From the NCBI RefSeq assembly GCF_001563285.1, contig NZ_CP005188.1, positions 3,287,251 to 3,351,250 of the forward strand: DNA of 64,000 bases. Direction: 5' to 3'. Position 1 is the first letter of the stretch; every line of letters starts with the position of its first letter. The notes beneath the pieces were generated by a model, which saw nothing but the letters and a program-made list of their open reading frames with translations, was not told the DNA's origin and did not search any database. The DNA comes from Sphingobium sp. MI1205 (GTDB taxonomy: Bacteria; Pseudomonadota; Alphaproteobacteria; Sphingomonadales; Sphingomonadaceae). Positions 25,351-34,478 of this stretch are shown one piece after another. The translations under genes and the position numbers were made by a program.

Positions 25351-25893
25351 ATGTCATCTATTGGTGTTCAGCCCGTCCGACCGAATGAAGTCAGCTCATT
25401 CTATGGGCGTTTCCGCAAGCCGCTGCTGGCCTTTTTCCGGCGACGCAAATCTGTGGAAGAGGCGGAGGATCTGACGCAGGAGGTCTTCGTCCGTCTTGCC
25501 CGCCACCCCGACCTTGATGGTATCGACCGCTCCGAAGCCTATGTGTTTCAAGTGGCGGCGAATCTGCTGCGCGATGATCGGCGTCGCGCAGCGACCCGCG
25601 CTGCTGAACTGCACACGCCCATCGAAAGTGCGATGGATGAACGGTCCGTTCCGCCATCGCTGATTGAGACTCTTGACCCCGAGCGCGTCTTACTAGGTAG
25701 ATGGGAAGCCGAAGCGATCGCGATCGCGCTGGCGGCGATGCCGGTGCGCACTCGTGACATCTTCGTGCTGCACCGTTTGGAAAAAATGCGGCAACGGGAC
25801 ATCGCGGCAGCGATGAACATATCGTTGAGCAGTGTGGAGAAACATCTCGTGAAGGCCATCGCTCTCCTGACTAAAGCGCGGGCGGTAGGTTGA
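25351..25893 (+). CDS. ECF RNA polymerase sigma factor (FecI-like)
   Basis: The 180-residue protein has region 2 (SSFYGRFRKPLLAFFRRR, EEAEDLTQEVFVRLA) and region 4 (MPVRTRDIFVLHRLEKM, RQRDIAAAMNISLSSVEKHL). The start at 25351 follows GGAGGGGG and gives the normal length. Its stop overlaps the FecR start (TGATG), and the STN-type receptor follows, so this is a Fec-type cell-surface signalling unit in which receptor occupancy frees the sigma factor to transcribe the receptor operon. Confidence 0.9.
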   Translation: MSSIGVQPVRPNEVSSFYGRFRKPLLAFFRRRKSVEEAEDLTQEVFVRLARHPDLDGIDRSEAYVFQVAANLLRDDRRRAATRAAELHTPIESAMDERSVPPSLIETLDPERVLLGRWEAEAIAIALAAMPVRTRDIFVLHRLEKMRQRDIAAAMNISLSSVEKHLVKAIALLTKARAVG

Positions 25894-26918
25894 TGAGCAG
25901 GGCGGCAAGCGATGATCGGATCAATGAAGATGCCGCTAGATGGCATCTACGCATGTCGGCGCCGGTCATCGACCGTGCTGACGCGGCACGCTTCGACAGC
26001 TGGTTGACGGAAAGCGAGCAACATCGGACGGCATATCGACGCACAGTAGAGGCATTGTCGGAACTTGATGCTGTGGTTGCCACAGCCCGGTTGTCCATGT
26101 TCGCCGAGGATGCGCGTGAGCGATTGAACGAACGAGGGTCGCAGGCACGCGCTATCTTCGCGGTAGCAGCCTGCATCATCCTGTGCCTTGTCGGCATGCT
26201 GACCTGGGCGATACATGGTCGGCCCGGCAGTCAGGAGCGGTTTGAAAGCGCCTTTGGCAACCGCAGCCAATTGACCATGCAGGATGGCTCGCGCCTGTCC
26301 CTGGACTCTCGTACCCGGATCAGCGCCACCTTTACTCGTGACGCCCGGACGATCCGGCTGGAGGAAGGTCAGGCGCGCTTTCGCGTAGCGCACGATACGA
26401 CACGACCTTTCAGTGTGATCGTGGCTGGACAGAGGGTGATCGCGACCGGCACCGATTTCAACGTCGAGCGGTTGGAGGGGCAATCCATCATCACCCTGCT
26501 GCAAGGGGGCGTCAACGTTGAGCCAGATGAGGAAGAGGGCCTGTTCCAGCGGCTATGGCCGGGTGCTTCTCCGGTGCGCCAAGCAGTACGACTGCGTCCG
26601 GGCGACAGGCTTTCCATTTGGGACGATGGCAGCGCGCAATTGCAGACGGTCGATGCGCGCAGTTCCGTCTTGTGGGAAGATGGCAAATTGATGCTTAGTG
26701 ACGAACCGCTCGGCACCGCCGTGGAGCGCTTCAACCGTTTCAACAGCCAGACTCTGGTCCTCGACGATCCTGGCCTGCGTCAGATCAGAATCAGCGGCCT
26801 GTTCTCCGTTTCTGACCCAGCTGTTTTCGCCACGGCTGTAAGCCAGCTGTTCATGCTGTCAAAAAGTCGGAAGACCGACGGCTCCATTCACCTTTCATGG
26901 GCTCGACGGGAAAAATGA
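25893..26918 (+). CDS. FecR-type anti-sigma factor / signal transducer
   Basis: The 341-residue inner-membrane protein has the cytoplasmic FecR N-terminal domain (RWHLRMSAPVIDRADAARF, residues about 15-65), one membrane segment (FAVAACIILCLVGMLTW, about 89-105) and the periplasmic FecR domain (GSRLSLDSRTRISATF; RLEEGQARFRV) with a C-terminal STN-like region. It should hold the sigma factor inactive until contacted by the receptor plug. It overlaps the sigma gene and lies 78 bases before the receptor. Confidence 0.92.
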   Translation: MSRAASDDRINEDAARWHLRMSAPVIDRADAARFDSWLTESEQHRTAYRRTVEALSELDAVVATARLSMFAEDARERLNERGSQARAIFAVAACIILCLVGMLTWAIHGRPGSQERFESAFGNRSQLTMQDGSRLSLDSRTRISATFTRDARTIRLEEGQARFRVAHDTTRPFSVIVAGQRVIATGTDFNVERLEGQSIITLLQGGVNVEPDEEEGLFQRLWPGASPVRQAVRLRPGDRLSIWDDGSAQLQTVDARSSVLWEDGKLMLSDEPLGTAVERFNRFNSQTLVLDDPGLRQIRISGLFSVSDPAVFATAVSQLFMLSKSRKTDGSIHLSWARREK

Positions 26919-26996
26919 GAAAATTATTCCGGGTTTGGTCATGACCTGCGTCATACCCTTCAGGCGGCCAGCAGATGCCGTCCTGAGGGGGGAAGA

Positions 26997-29546
26997 ATGG
27001 CGATGTCTTACCGTCGTTGTGCGCTGCAGGTGTCTCTTTTTTTAGCAACGGCTCTTGTCACGCCTGCCATGGTGCAGGCGCAGTCACCGCAAAAGCAGTT
27101 CAACATAGCCGCACAGCCCTTGGGCGATGCACTGCGTCAGTTCGGCCTGCAGGCGGGTAGGCCCATCCTTTTCTCGGAACGCTTCGTTCAGGGCCGACAA
27201 GCTCCTGCGCTACGGGGACGCTTTCCGATCGACGGGGCCCTCGAACGGCTGATCGGCGGCTCGGGCCTTCATGCCACCAGCACGTCTGACGGCGTGATCA
27301 TGCTGAACACTGCGGCTCCCGCGCCTCAGTTGCTGCACAAGCTTGCAGCTCTGAGCACGCCGCATCCGATAGACGCGCCAGCGGCTCTCGCGCCGGCTCC
27401 TGCCGAAGCTGCGGCACAGCCGGCTGGACTGTCCGATATTATCGTCACCGCCCAGAAGCGCGCGGAAAATGTCCAAGATACGCCGATTTCCATTGACGTC
27501 GTCAATTCGGAGCAACTCACCCAGCGCGGTATACAGGGCATACAGGACCTGATGTCCGGCGCCGTTCCATCCATCAAGATGGCGACACAAAGCGGACGCG
27601 GCAATGCCTTGATGGTCACGATGCGCGGCATCACGGGAGGCGATCCATCCCAGATCAGCCGGGATTCTGCCGTCGGCATCTATATCGACGGCGTCTATCT
27701 CGGCCGGGTTCAGGGGCTGGGCACCGAGTTGTTCGATCTGGAACGGATTGAGGTGCTGCGCGGTCCGCAGGGGACGCTTTTTGGCCGCAACGCCGTGGGT
27801 GGCGCGCTCAATATCATCTCGAAGCGGCCGACGGGACGACTGGGTTTCGAGGTGACAGGCGGCCTGTCAAACTTCGACGGTCAGCGGCTGAAGGGCACGC
27901 TGAACCTTCCGGCACTGGCGGGGGTGAGCGTCAAGCTCGATGGTCTTTTCAGTCGCCGTGATGGCTGGGTGGATAATGAATATTCCGATGCATGGGACTG
28001 GGGTCAGTACAGGAAATGGGGCTTCCGCGCGCAAGCTCTGTGGGAACCCTCTTCCGATTTCGAGGCGCTCTATTCCTTCGACATATCGAAGGACAGTTCA
28101 TCGCCCGCTTACACTCATATCGCCGAGGCACTCCCCGGCGTGGCGCTGCCGCCCATCTTCTCGCTGGAACCCGACCGGGTGAATACGGGAAGGATCGGCG
28201 TGCCGCTGGACCCGTCGGTGGCCAAGGTGCACGGCCATAGCCTGACGCTCAACTGGGACATAGCCGATGGGATGACTGTCCGTTCCATCACGGCCTATCG
28301 CAAGCTGGACCAGACGCAGGACGACAATGATGGCGGTTACCTGATCGGCTATCGCCCCAACGGCAATTTCGCTCGACGCAGTCTTGCCACGGTGAAGCAG
28401 GATCAGTTCAGCCAGGAATTGCAGGTCATCGGGACGACCGACCATCTGAAATATGTGGTGGGTGCATTTCACTTCGAGGAGGATGCGCATGATAGCGCCT
28501 ATGCGCCTTTCCTCTATCGCTGGAACGCCAATGGCACGGCCTACACGGTCAACAATCCGCCGGTAGGCGGCCTGCCTCCCGATCGTGCATCCTCAAACCA
28601 TGTCAAGTCAGACGCACTCTTTGCGCAGGCGACCTGGACGCCCTCCATATTGGACGACCGACTGCACCTGACAGGCGGTCTGCGCTACACCCATGACCGC
28701 AAGCACGGCACACTCGATCTGTTGCGTGGCGTCCCCTCGACGCTCGCCTACCGTTTCTCCTCCAAACGCACCGACCCGATGGTGACGGTCGCCTATGACA
28801 TCTCCAGGGACGTGAACGCCTATGTGAAATATGGCGTTGCCTACCGCGCAGGTGGCGGTGGTTCGCGTTCGCCCACATTCCGTCCCTTCGCCGAAGAGGA
28901 GGTGGGATCATGGGAACTCGGATTGAAATCCGAATTCTGGGACCGGCGGGCGCGCCTGAACATCGCCCTATATCACAGCGACTATAAGGATATGCAGGTA
29001 GTCTTTCCCTACCCGTCCAACCCGTCAACCAGCGAAATCGCCAATGTCCCGGGCAAGGTGAAGATTGAAGGAGCGGAAGTCGACCTGACCGTCACCCCTG
29101 CGCGAGGTTTGACGCTGACCACCAGTTATAATTTCATCACGACTGAAGTGCCCCAGATCGTCAGTCCGCTATCTGGTCTGCCGCAAGCCTTCTATATGGC
29201 GTTCACACCCAAGCATTCGGGAACCGCAGCGGTTGATTACTCCGTTCCAATTGATGAACGAACCATTACCCTGCATGCGGACGCGAACTATTCCACTTCC
29301 TTCCACTCCTTTGCTGAGTCTCCTCGTTCTCCGGGGTACTTTCTTGTCAACGGACGGGTGACCTTGTCTGATATAGATGTCGGTGCCGCCGGGAAAATGT
29401 CTGTGGCCCTTTGGGGACGCAATCTGTTCAATGAGCAGTTCGAGACATGGAAGTTCCGGGCGGCGGGAGCCGGGCTGTCGAATACCGACACCGTCAACTT
29501 CAACGAGCCGCGAACCTACGGGGTCGAGGCGACCTTCAAATTCTGA
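26997..29546 (+). CDS. TonB-dependent transducer with N-terminal STN domain
   Basis: This 849-residue outer-membrane receptor has a signal peptide ending VQAQS, an STN signalling domain (about residues 33-103, FNIAAQPLGDALRQFGLQAG), a proline/alanine linker, the plug (IIVTAQKRAENVQDTPISI; IEVLRGPQGTLFGRNAVGGA) and a barrel ending YGVEATFKF. The STN domain links it to the FecR/sigma pair just upstream. A phosphatase lipoprotein follows 13 bases downstream, hinting that the ligand may be a phosphorylated organic compound. Confidence 0.93.
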   Translation: MAMSYRRCALQVSLFLATALVTPAMVQAQSPQKQFNIAAQPLGDALRQFGLQAGRPILFSERFVQGRQAPALRGRFPIDGALERLIGGSGLHATSTSDGVIMLNTAAPAPQLLHKLAALSTPHPIDAPAALAPAPAEAAAQPAGLSDIIVTAQKRAENVQDTPISIDVVNSEQLTQRGIQGIQDLMSGAVPSIKMATQSGRGNALMVTMRGITGGDPSQISRDSAVGIYIDGVYLGRVQGLGTELFDLERIEVLRGPQGTLFGRNAVGGALNIISKRPTGRLGFEVTGGLSNFDGQRLKGTLNLPALAGVSVKLDGLFSRRDGWVDNEYSDAWDWGQYRKWGFRAQALWEPSSDFEALYSFDISKDSSSPAYTHIAEALPGVALPPIFSLEPDRVNTGRIGVPLDPSVAKVHGHSLTLNWDIADGMTVRSITAYRKLDQTQDDNDGGYLIGYRPNGNFARRSLATVKQDQFSQELQVIGTTDHLKYVVGAFHFEEDAHDSAYAPFLYRWNANGTAYTVNNPPVGGLPPDRASSNHVKSDALFAQATWTPSILDDRLHLTGGLRYTHDRKHGTLDLLRGVPSTLAYRFSSKRTDPMVTVAYDISRDVNAYVKYGVAYRAGGGGSRSPTFRPFAEEEVGSWELGLKSEFWDRRARLNIALYHSDYKDMQVVFPYPSNPSTSEIANVPGKVKIEGAEVDLTVTPARGLTLTTSYNFITTEVPQIVSPLSGLPQAFYMAFTPKHSGTAAVDYSVPIDERTITLHADANYSTSFHSFAESPRSPGYFLVNGRVTLSDIDVGAAGKMSVALWGRNLFNEQFETWKFRAAGAGLSNTDTVNFNEPRTYGVEATFKF

Positions 29547-29559
29547 AAGGATCACGCGC

Positions 29560-30687
29560 ATGAGACTGGCCCGCCTCATCCCGGCGCTATTCCTGGCTTT
29601 CGCCCCGCTATTGCAGGGATGCCAAACGGCGCTGCCCCGTGGGGAGAGGCAGGCCGCTCATCTCGCCCCTGAGCACATTCCGTTTATTCATGCCGAAGCG
29701 AAACGGGATGGGGAAGGCAACTATCTCGTTTCCTGGGTGGGGGCTGGAACGGGCGCCGTTACCGTCTATGCTGGAGCCGACCGGGACGTTTCCGACCGGT
29801 CCCGGCCTGTCGGATTTGGGGCTGAGCGGGGGCGCGTCCTTGTGACCAACCTCGCTGCCGGTCCGCGCTGGTTTTTCGCGATCGTGCCAAGCCAGGGCAG
29901 CCCTTTGGTGGTGGCCGATCGCGATCTGCATCTGGCATCCGCCCCGAATTTTCGCGACCTGGGCGGATATCGAACAACCGATGGGCGGTGGGTGCGAATG
30001 GGGCTACTCTATCGCTCCGATCAACTTGATCGATTGACGAGCGAAGATCTCGCCCGTGTGGCAGCGCTTGGCATCGGTCACATCGCTGACCTGCGGACCT
30101 CTGGGGAACGTAGACGCGAGCCCGACACCATCCCGCCAGGCGCAGTTCACGAAGTGATGAACGTCATGGCCGATGATGAAGGATCAGCCGATCTGGCGCA
30201 GGTAATGAAGCTGATCCGGGCGGGGCAGGCCTATGATTATGGGCTCGGCATATACGGGAAGTTCGTGTCTGCCGACAGCGCGCGGAATGCCTATTCTTTG
30301 CTGCTTCAACGTGTCTCCGAAGCCGATGGTCGACAGGCCACCCTGTTCCATTGCACAGCTGGCAAAGACCGCACCGGGTGGGCCGCGGCGGTCATCCTAA
30401 CCCTATTGGGTGTGCCGAGGGAAACGGTGGTTGCCGACTATCTGGCCAGCAATGCCGCGCTAGCGGAAAAGAACAAAAAAATGCTTGTGAGCAACCCAGC
30501 GCTTGCGAGCGTAGATCGCGCCTTGCTAGAGCCTCTGCTGGGGGTGCAACCGGCATTTCTGGACGCTGCCTTTGCGGAGGTAGAGCAGCGTTATGGTTCC
30601 TTCGACGCCTATCGCCGCAAAGCATTGGGTATCGATAATGCACTGACGCTCCGTTTGCAGCAGACATATCTGGCGGGGGGCAACTAA
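29560..30687 (+). CDS. Lipoprotein tyrosine/dual-specificity phosphatase family protein
   Basis: The 375-residue protein has a lipobox (LLQGC, Cys at about 21), so it is predicted to be lipid-anchored in the envelope. Its phosphatase signature is HCTAGKDRT with Cys265, preceded by NFRDLGGYRT and YRSDQLDRL, typical of the bacterial tyrosine-protein-phosphatase / phytase-like family. AAGGA precedes the start, and the gene directly follows the STN receptor. It may release phosphate from the imported ligand or act on phosphotyrosine or phosphoinositide-like substrates. Confidence 0.87.
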   Translation: MRLARLIPALFLAFAPLLQGCQTALPRGERQAAHLAPEHIPFIHAEAKRDGEGNYLVSWVGAGTGAVTVYAGADRDVSDRSRPVGFGAERGRVLVTNLAAGPRWFFAIVPSQGSPLVVADRDLHLASAPNFRDLGGYRTTDGRWVRMGLLYRSDQLDRLTSEDLARVAALGIGHIADLRTSGERRREPDTIPPGAVHEVMNVMADDEGSADLAQVMKLIRAGQAYDYGLGIYGKFVSADSARNAYSLLLQRVSEADGRQATLFHCTAGKDRTGWAAAVILTLLGVPRETVVADYLASNAALAEKNKKMLVSNPALASVDRALLEPLLGVQPAFLDAAFAEVEQRYGSFDAYRRKALGIDNALTLRLQQTYLAGGN

Positions 30688-30767
30688 GATACACCTCTGT
30701 TTGGAAGCGCCGTATCCTCCCACTTCAGTTTTCCCGCCGCCTTATTGCTATGGCGCTGACCGAAACC

Positions 30768-30886
30768 GGCGGCGCGCTCGACGGGGTGATCGCCAGGCGG
30801 TCGCCGAGCCCTATCGACCGGGCGAGCGCGCGACGCGCAAGGTTAAGCAACTGCGTACCGCCGATTGCGTGGTCGGCGGCTTTCCC
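30768..30886 (+). pseudogene. Fragment of an ATP-dependent DNA ligase
   Basis: GALDGVIARR in one frame, then PYRPGERATRKVKQLRTADCVVGG in the next, together match motifs IV-V of ATP-dependent (LigC/LigD type) ligases, including the KVK lysine motif. A frameshift separates the two pieces and the rest of the enzyme is absent. Confidence 0.65.
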
Positions 30887-30892
30887 AGCTCT

Positions 30893-31045
30893 GCCCTTTC
30901 GGATAGGCGCCGACCACCTAGAAATCCTCGCTCGCCGACATGCAGCGCTGGCAGCAACAGCGCGTCGCCAGCGGCGGCCGCTACCTGCCGCCCGTCCGGG
31001 CCGCCCAGCTTCAGCGTCGCCGAACCACTGAGCACGCCGAACTGT
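30893..31045 (-). pseudogene. Fragment of a cupin-domain protein
   Basis: On the minus strand GVLSGSATLKLGGPDGRQV and AAGDALLLPA match a cupin barrel. After a frameshift the series continues EDF, a TAG, then VVGAYPKGQSWE, the usual end of this cupin family. It abuts the ligase remnant in opposite orientation. Confidence 0.55.
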
Positions 31046-31215
31046 GGCGCCATCTTCCTATTGCCCGCCGTTCGCACCGGCAACGCTATGATCGAAAGGC
31101 ACGTGGTCTCCATATTCCGGTAGCCAATACGATCGCCGCACGGCCGCAGGAAATTGCTGATCGCATCAGCTTTGGACATTGGGAAGGCGATCTCCTGATC
31201 TTCAGGAGAGAATAG
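31042..31215 (+). mobile_element. IS30-family transposase fragment
   Basis: LHIPVANTIAARPQEIADR followed by ISFGHWEGDLLIFRRE is the IS30 transposase core around the first catalytic Asp (GHWEGD). Only about 58 residues remain, ended by a TAG. No inverted repeats are evident, so this is a dead remnant. Confidence 0.75.
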
Positions 31216-31444
31216 CCTCTTCCTTCGCCATTAAACTTGGACGATCGGAAAATAGCAGCTTTTGCGCCCAAGCAAGACCGATGCAATCGAGGGCTTCACT
31301 CGGCCAGCGCCGCCTTCAGCCGGAACGTGCGGCTGCACTCGCGTAGAGTGCGGCGACTCGCATGCTGGACCGTTCACGTCAGGGCAAAAAAGGATCCCTG
31401 CAGCGCAGTACCGCGGCCCCTCCACAGGCCGCGGCGGCAGCGAT
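31216..31444. other. Gene-free stretch downstream of the response regulator
   Basis: No homology or repeat is recognised here. It separates the debris from the response regulator gene. Confidence 0.3.
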
Positions 31445-32206
31445 TCAGGCCCGGCTGAGCGGCACAGCGGTCAGCTCGAGCGGCGGCAGTTGGGCGGGAT
31501 GGGGAACAGCCACGTCCACTGCCAAAGGTGCTTCTACATCCGACACGCGTCCACGCATGCCGTGATTTGCGGCCCAAATGGCGGCTTGGGTGCGGTTTTT
31601 GACGCGTAGCTTGCGCAGCACCGCCTTGACGTGAACCTTGACCGTCGCTTCGCTGATTTCCATCCGCTTTGAGATGACCTTGTTTGGGCATCCCATGATG
31701 AGCCAGCGGAGGATTTCCAGCTCCCGGTCCGACAAGCTGGCCGCATCCACGGGCCGTTCGACCTCCAGAGCGTCCGTGAGCGTAGGCCGCGACTGCAATT
31801 CGTCAGCGAGCTGCGGTGGCAGCACCCGTTCGCCCATCGCAACGAGATTCAGCGTCGCCACCAGACGATCACAGCTGATTTCCTTGATGATGTAGCCCAT
31901 CGCCCCCAGTCGGAACGCCTTGAGCATGATCTGGAAGTCGAAACGATCAGACAGAACAACCAGATAGGTGCAGGGAAAGCGCCGTTGAAGCACGGCAACG
32001 CTATCTGCATCCAATTCGTCCGTACCGCTATCCAACAGAAGCAAAGAAGGTCCGGTATCTTCCTCCGGCACCTCCGCTTTTTGAAGCGCAGTTGCAATGT
32101 TGGGATACTGGCTGACTCGGAAATCCCGTTCTGTCAGGATCCGACTCAAACCTTCTCGAACAATTGCATTTCCGCACAACAGACGCACATTGACTGGGTA
32201 AGCCAT
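31445..32206 (-). CDS. LuxR/NarL-type response regulator
   Basis: The 253-residue protein has an N-terminal receiver-like domain (phospho-acceptor candidate D59 in LLLLDSGTDE, with YIIKE as the lysine switch) and a C-terminal LuxR HTH (LSDRELEILRWLIMGCPNKVISKRM, ATVKVHVKAVLRKL, residues about 158-210). A 40-residue tail rich in Ala/Pro/Val follows. No sensor kinase is adjacent, so it is an orphan regulator here. Confidence 0.88.
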   Translation of the reverse strand: MAYPVNVRLLCGNAIVREGLSRILTERDFRVSQYPNIATALQKAEVPEEDTGPSLLLLDSGTDELDADSVAVLQRRFPCTYLVVLSDRFDFQIMLKAFRLGAMGYIIKEISCDRLVATLNLVAMGERVLPPQLADELQSRPTLTDALEVERPVDAASLSDRELEILRWLIMGCPNKVISKRMEISEATVKVHVKAVLRKLRVKNRTQAAIWAANHGMRGRVSDVEAPLAVDVAVPHPAQLPPLELTAVPLSRA

Positions 32207-32742
32207 TGGGTATTCCCCTCATGATCTCTTCCACGTCCGTTAGCAGGCCCCAAACGACGCGTGAAAGACCAGTGACCAAATGCCTGCAGTGCGACCCTTT
32301 CTTTTCGTTTCAATAACTTATGACTAGCATATTTGTGCCGTCAGAGTCCTGAATCGCTGAATGGAAATTTTGGGTTATTAACAAAATCCAGTAACATCTT
32401 GTTAATACAGACGATTCCGGTGCTATCCTTATAGTCTATGCCTTAAGCGCAGTGCCAGAAATACTACTTTAGGCTTACTGCGAAGGACACGATCAAAAGC
32501 ATATGCCTCCCATGTCGCCGTTGCGAGTCTCTATTTATTAACGTCAAATTTTAATTCTCTTCCTTAATAAGAACAATCACTTGGATGCCCGTCATTTGAG
32601 GTGGAAGCAGCTGTGTGACTGCATCCCGCTGGTAAGACTCGGAGCGTTGATGGATTCAAAGCAACAACGGCGACGCGAACAGCGCCGCCATTGACCACAG
32701 TAAAGTGATGGTGAGACTGGCCGGAATGATCGGCCCGCGATC
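32207..32742. promoter_or_regulatory. AT-rich intergenic region with an inverted repeat
   Basis: This stretch, especially 32,320-32,590, is far more AT-rich than the surrounding GC-rich DNA. It holds a perfect 9-bp inverted repeat TATTAACAA (32376-32384) / TTGTTAATA (32399-32407) with a 14-nt spacer. No gene is seen. It includes the promoter of the response regulator. Confidence 0.45.
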
Positions 32743-33240
32743 TCAGCTGCCGTTGGGGCCGCCGGTATTGCTGCCACCGCCACCGCCGCCCATGCCACCC
32801 GCGCCAACCGCGCCGATATTGCCGAAAATCTCATCGAACAGGCTACGATGACGGCCCAGCGTCGGGGTCTTGTCGCCAGAGGGCGAGATTTTCGCGACCT
32901 GCTCCAGACCCGTGCGATCGACGGCAACCACATTGCCGGCAGCGTCAAAGCGGACATGAAGGATGGTCTGGGCTACGGGCTTGGGATTGGAAAAGGCCAG
33001 CGCCCGCATGTCGCGCGACACATAATACCAATCCTGGTCGCCAAATTGCGCAGTAAAGCTAGGACGGCCCAAAGTGGCTTCGACCGATGCCCGATTGTCA
33101 ATGCCGGGCTGGATCGAATCGACCAGCAGCTTGTCGACCTGATAGCCCTGGTGGGTGCGAATGCGCGTGCAGCCCGATGCTCCCAGAACAAGCGCGCCAA
33201 GGCCGACGGCGAGCAACAGATGTCGGCTGAACAGACGCAT
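32743..33240 (-). CDS. bamE: BamE/SmpA-OmlA family outer membrane lipoprotein
   Basis: The 165-residue protein has a signal peptide with lipobox GASGC, then THQGYQVD, VDSIQPGIDNRASVEATLGRP and DQDWYYVSRDM, which define the SmpA/OmlA domain. BamE stabilises the BAM complex that inserts outer-membrane proteins. The Gly-rich C-terminal tail (GGMGGGGGGSN) is an extension not essential to the fold. It is divergent from the CBP3-like gene. Confidence 0.88.
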   Translation of the reverse strand: MRLFSRHLLLAVGLGALVLGASGCTRIRTHQGYQVDKLLVDSIQPGIDNRASVEATLGRPSFTAQFGDQDWYYVSRDMRALAFSNPKPVAQTILHVRFDAAGNVVAVDRTGLEQVAKISPSGDKTPTLGRHRSLFDEIFGNIGAVGAGGMGGGGGGSNTGGPNGS

Positions 33241-33381
33241 GAACTTCTCCTGCCGGGACGAGCCCCGGAAAACGCGAAAACCAAAGCCGCCATTGCATCA
33301 CGCGGCCTGCCGATCAATATGGAAATGCGCAAGCCCCGGCAAGGGGGCCTCCGTTCCGTTCAGCCAGGAAACCGCTTCGTC

Positions 33382-33897
33382 ATGCCCAACCTCTTCCAGC
33401 GTCTGTTCGCGCGCGCCGATCCAAAGGACGCGATGCAGCCGCTCTATCAGGCCGTCGTCCACGAAGGGCGCCAGCCCCATTGGTATCTGGAAGGCCAGGC
33501 GCCCGACACGATCGATGGGCGGTTTGACATGATCGTTGCCGTTCTGGCGCAGGTGCTGATGCGGTTGGAAGCGCTGGATGCGGCGCAGGAAAGCGTTTGG
33601 CTGACCGAATTGTTCGTCGATGACATGGACGGCCAGTTGCGGCAGGAAGGCATTGGCGACGTCGTGGTCGGCAAACATATAGGCCGGATGGTCAGCGCGC
33701 TGGGCGGCCGCCTGTCGGCCTATCGGGCCGCTTTGTTGGAGGGCGCCGAGCTGCGCGAAGCACTGGTCCGCAATCTCTATCGCGGCGACGAACCAACTGA
33801 AAATGCAATTAGCCACATCGAATCCTCTCTCCAGGCGCTCTGGATCCGCCTCTCCGCACTATCTCGCGAAACACTGCTGATGGGAGATCTTGGATGA
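33382..33897 (+). CDS. Ubiquinol-cytochrome c chaperone family protein (CBP3-like)
   Basis: The 171-residue product (MPNLFQRLFARADPKD at the start; WYLEGQAPDTIDGRFDMI; GKHIGRMVSALGGRLSAY) fits the CBP3/UQCC1 family, which helps assemble the cytochrome bc1 complex. The frame is open much further upstream, but the family N-terminus begins at 33382. It overlaps the next gene by 4 nt (33894-33897). Confidence 0.85.
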   Translation: MPNLFQRLFARADPKDAMQPLYQAVVHEGRQPHWYLEGQAPDTIDGRFDMIVAVLAQVLMRLEALDAAQESVWLTELFVDDMDGQLRQEGIGDVVVGKHIGRMVSALGGRLSAYRAALLEGAELREALVRNLYRGDEPTENAISHIESSLQALWIRLSALSRETLLMGDLG

Positions 33898-34424
33898 TCA
33901 ACCCCGCGCCTGAATTTTCCCGGCCCGTCCGCGCCGACCAGATCGCTCGTCATGCACAAGGCATTACCATCACCGCCGATGCCAGCGAACGTGACGCGCT
34001 GGCGCGCCGGTTCAACCTGCTCAGGCTCGACCGGCTGGAAGCCGACTACGCGCTGAGCGAGGAAAGTGATGCGATTCTTGCGCGCGGACGAGTGCGGGCG
34101 GAACTCGCGCAGCCTTGCGTCGCCACCGGCGTGGCCGTGCCGGAGACGATCGATACCGATTTCCACCTGCGCTTCGTGAAAGAGAGCGGTGAGGAAGCGG
34201 AGGCCGAGGAGCTCGAGATTGATTCGCTGGATTGTGACATCATCGGCTATGACGGCCAGATGATCGACATGGGCGAAGCCGTGGCGGAGACCCTAGCTCT
34301 GGCAATGACCCCCTATCCCCGGTCAACGGAGGCCGATACCTATCTCCGCGAGGCCGGCGTACTGAGCGAGGAGCAGGCAAGCCCCTTTGCAGCGTTGCTA
34401 TCCCTCAAGGACAAAAAGCCCTGA
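33894..34424 (+). CDS. DUF177 (YceD-like) protein
   Basis: The 176-residue acidic protein shows the DUF177 arrangement: FSRPVRADQIA at the N-terminus, a central CVATGVAVPETIDTDF and the C-terminal SPFAALLSLK. In many bacteria it precedes rpmF and plsX and influences 23S rRNA maturation; neither gene follows here. It is coupled to the CBP3-like gene, an arrangement common in alphaproteobacteria. Confidence 0.85.
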   Translation: MINPAPEFSRPVRADQIARHAQGITITADASERDALARRFNLLRLDRLEADYALSEESDAILARGRVRAELAQPCVATGVAVPETIDTDFHLRFVKESGEEAEAEELEIDSLDCDIIGYDGQMIDMGEAVAETLALAMTPYPRSTEADTYLREAGVLSEEQASPFAALLSLKDKKP

Positions 34425-34478
34425 GCTGAAGCGACCGCTTGTTTCCCTTTCGTTCCTTCTATGGCATGAAAACCCGCC

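Noticed and set aside
30701..31123. An open frame of 140 codons as a real gene
   Set aside because: Only a short stretch resembles DNA ligase; the rest is antisense to a cupin remnant or random Arg/Pro/Ser-rich sequence.
32848..33381. Long upstream extension of the CBP3-like frame
   Set aside because: It overlaps bamE on the other strand and has atypical composition; the family N-terminus starts at 33382.
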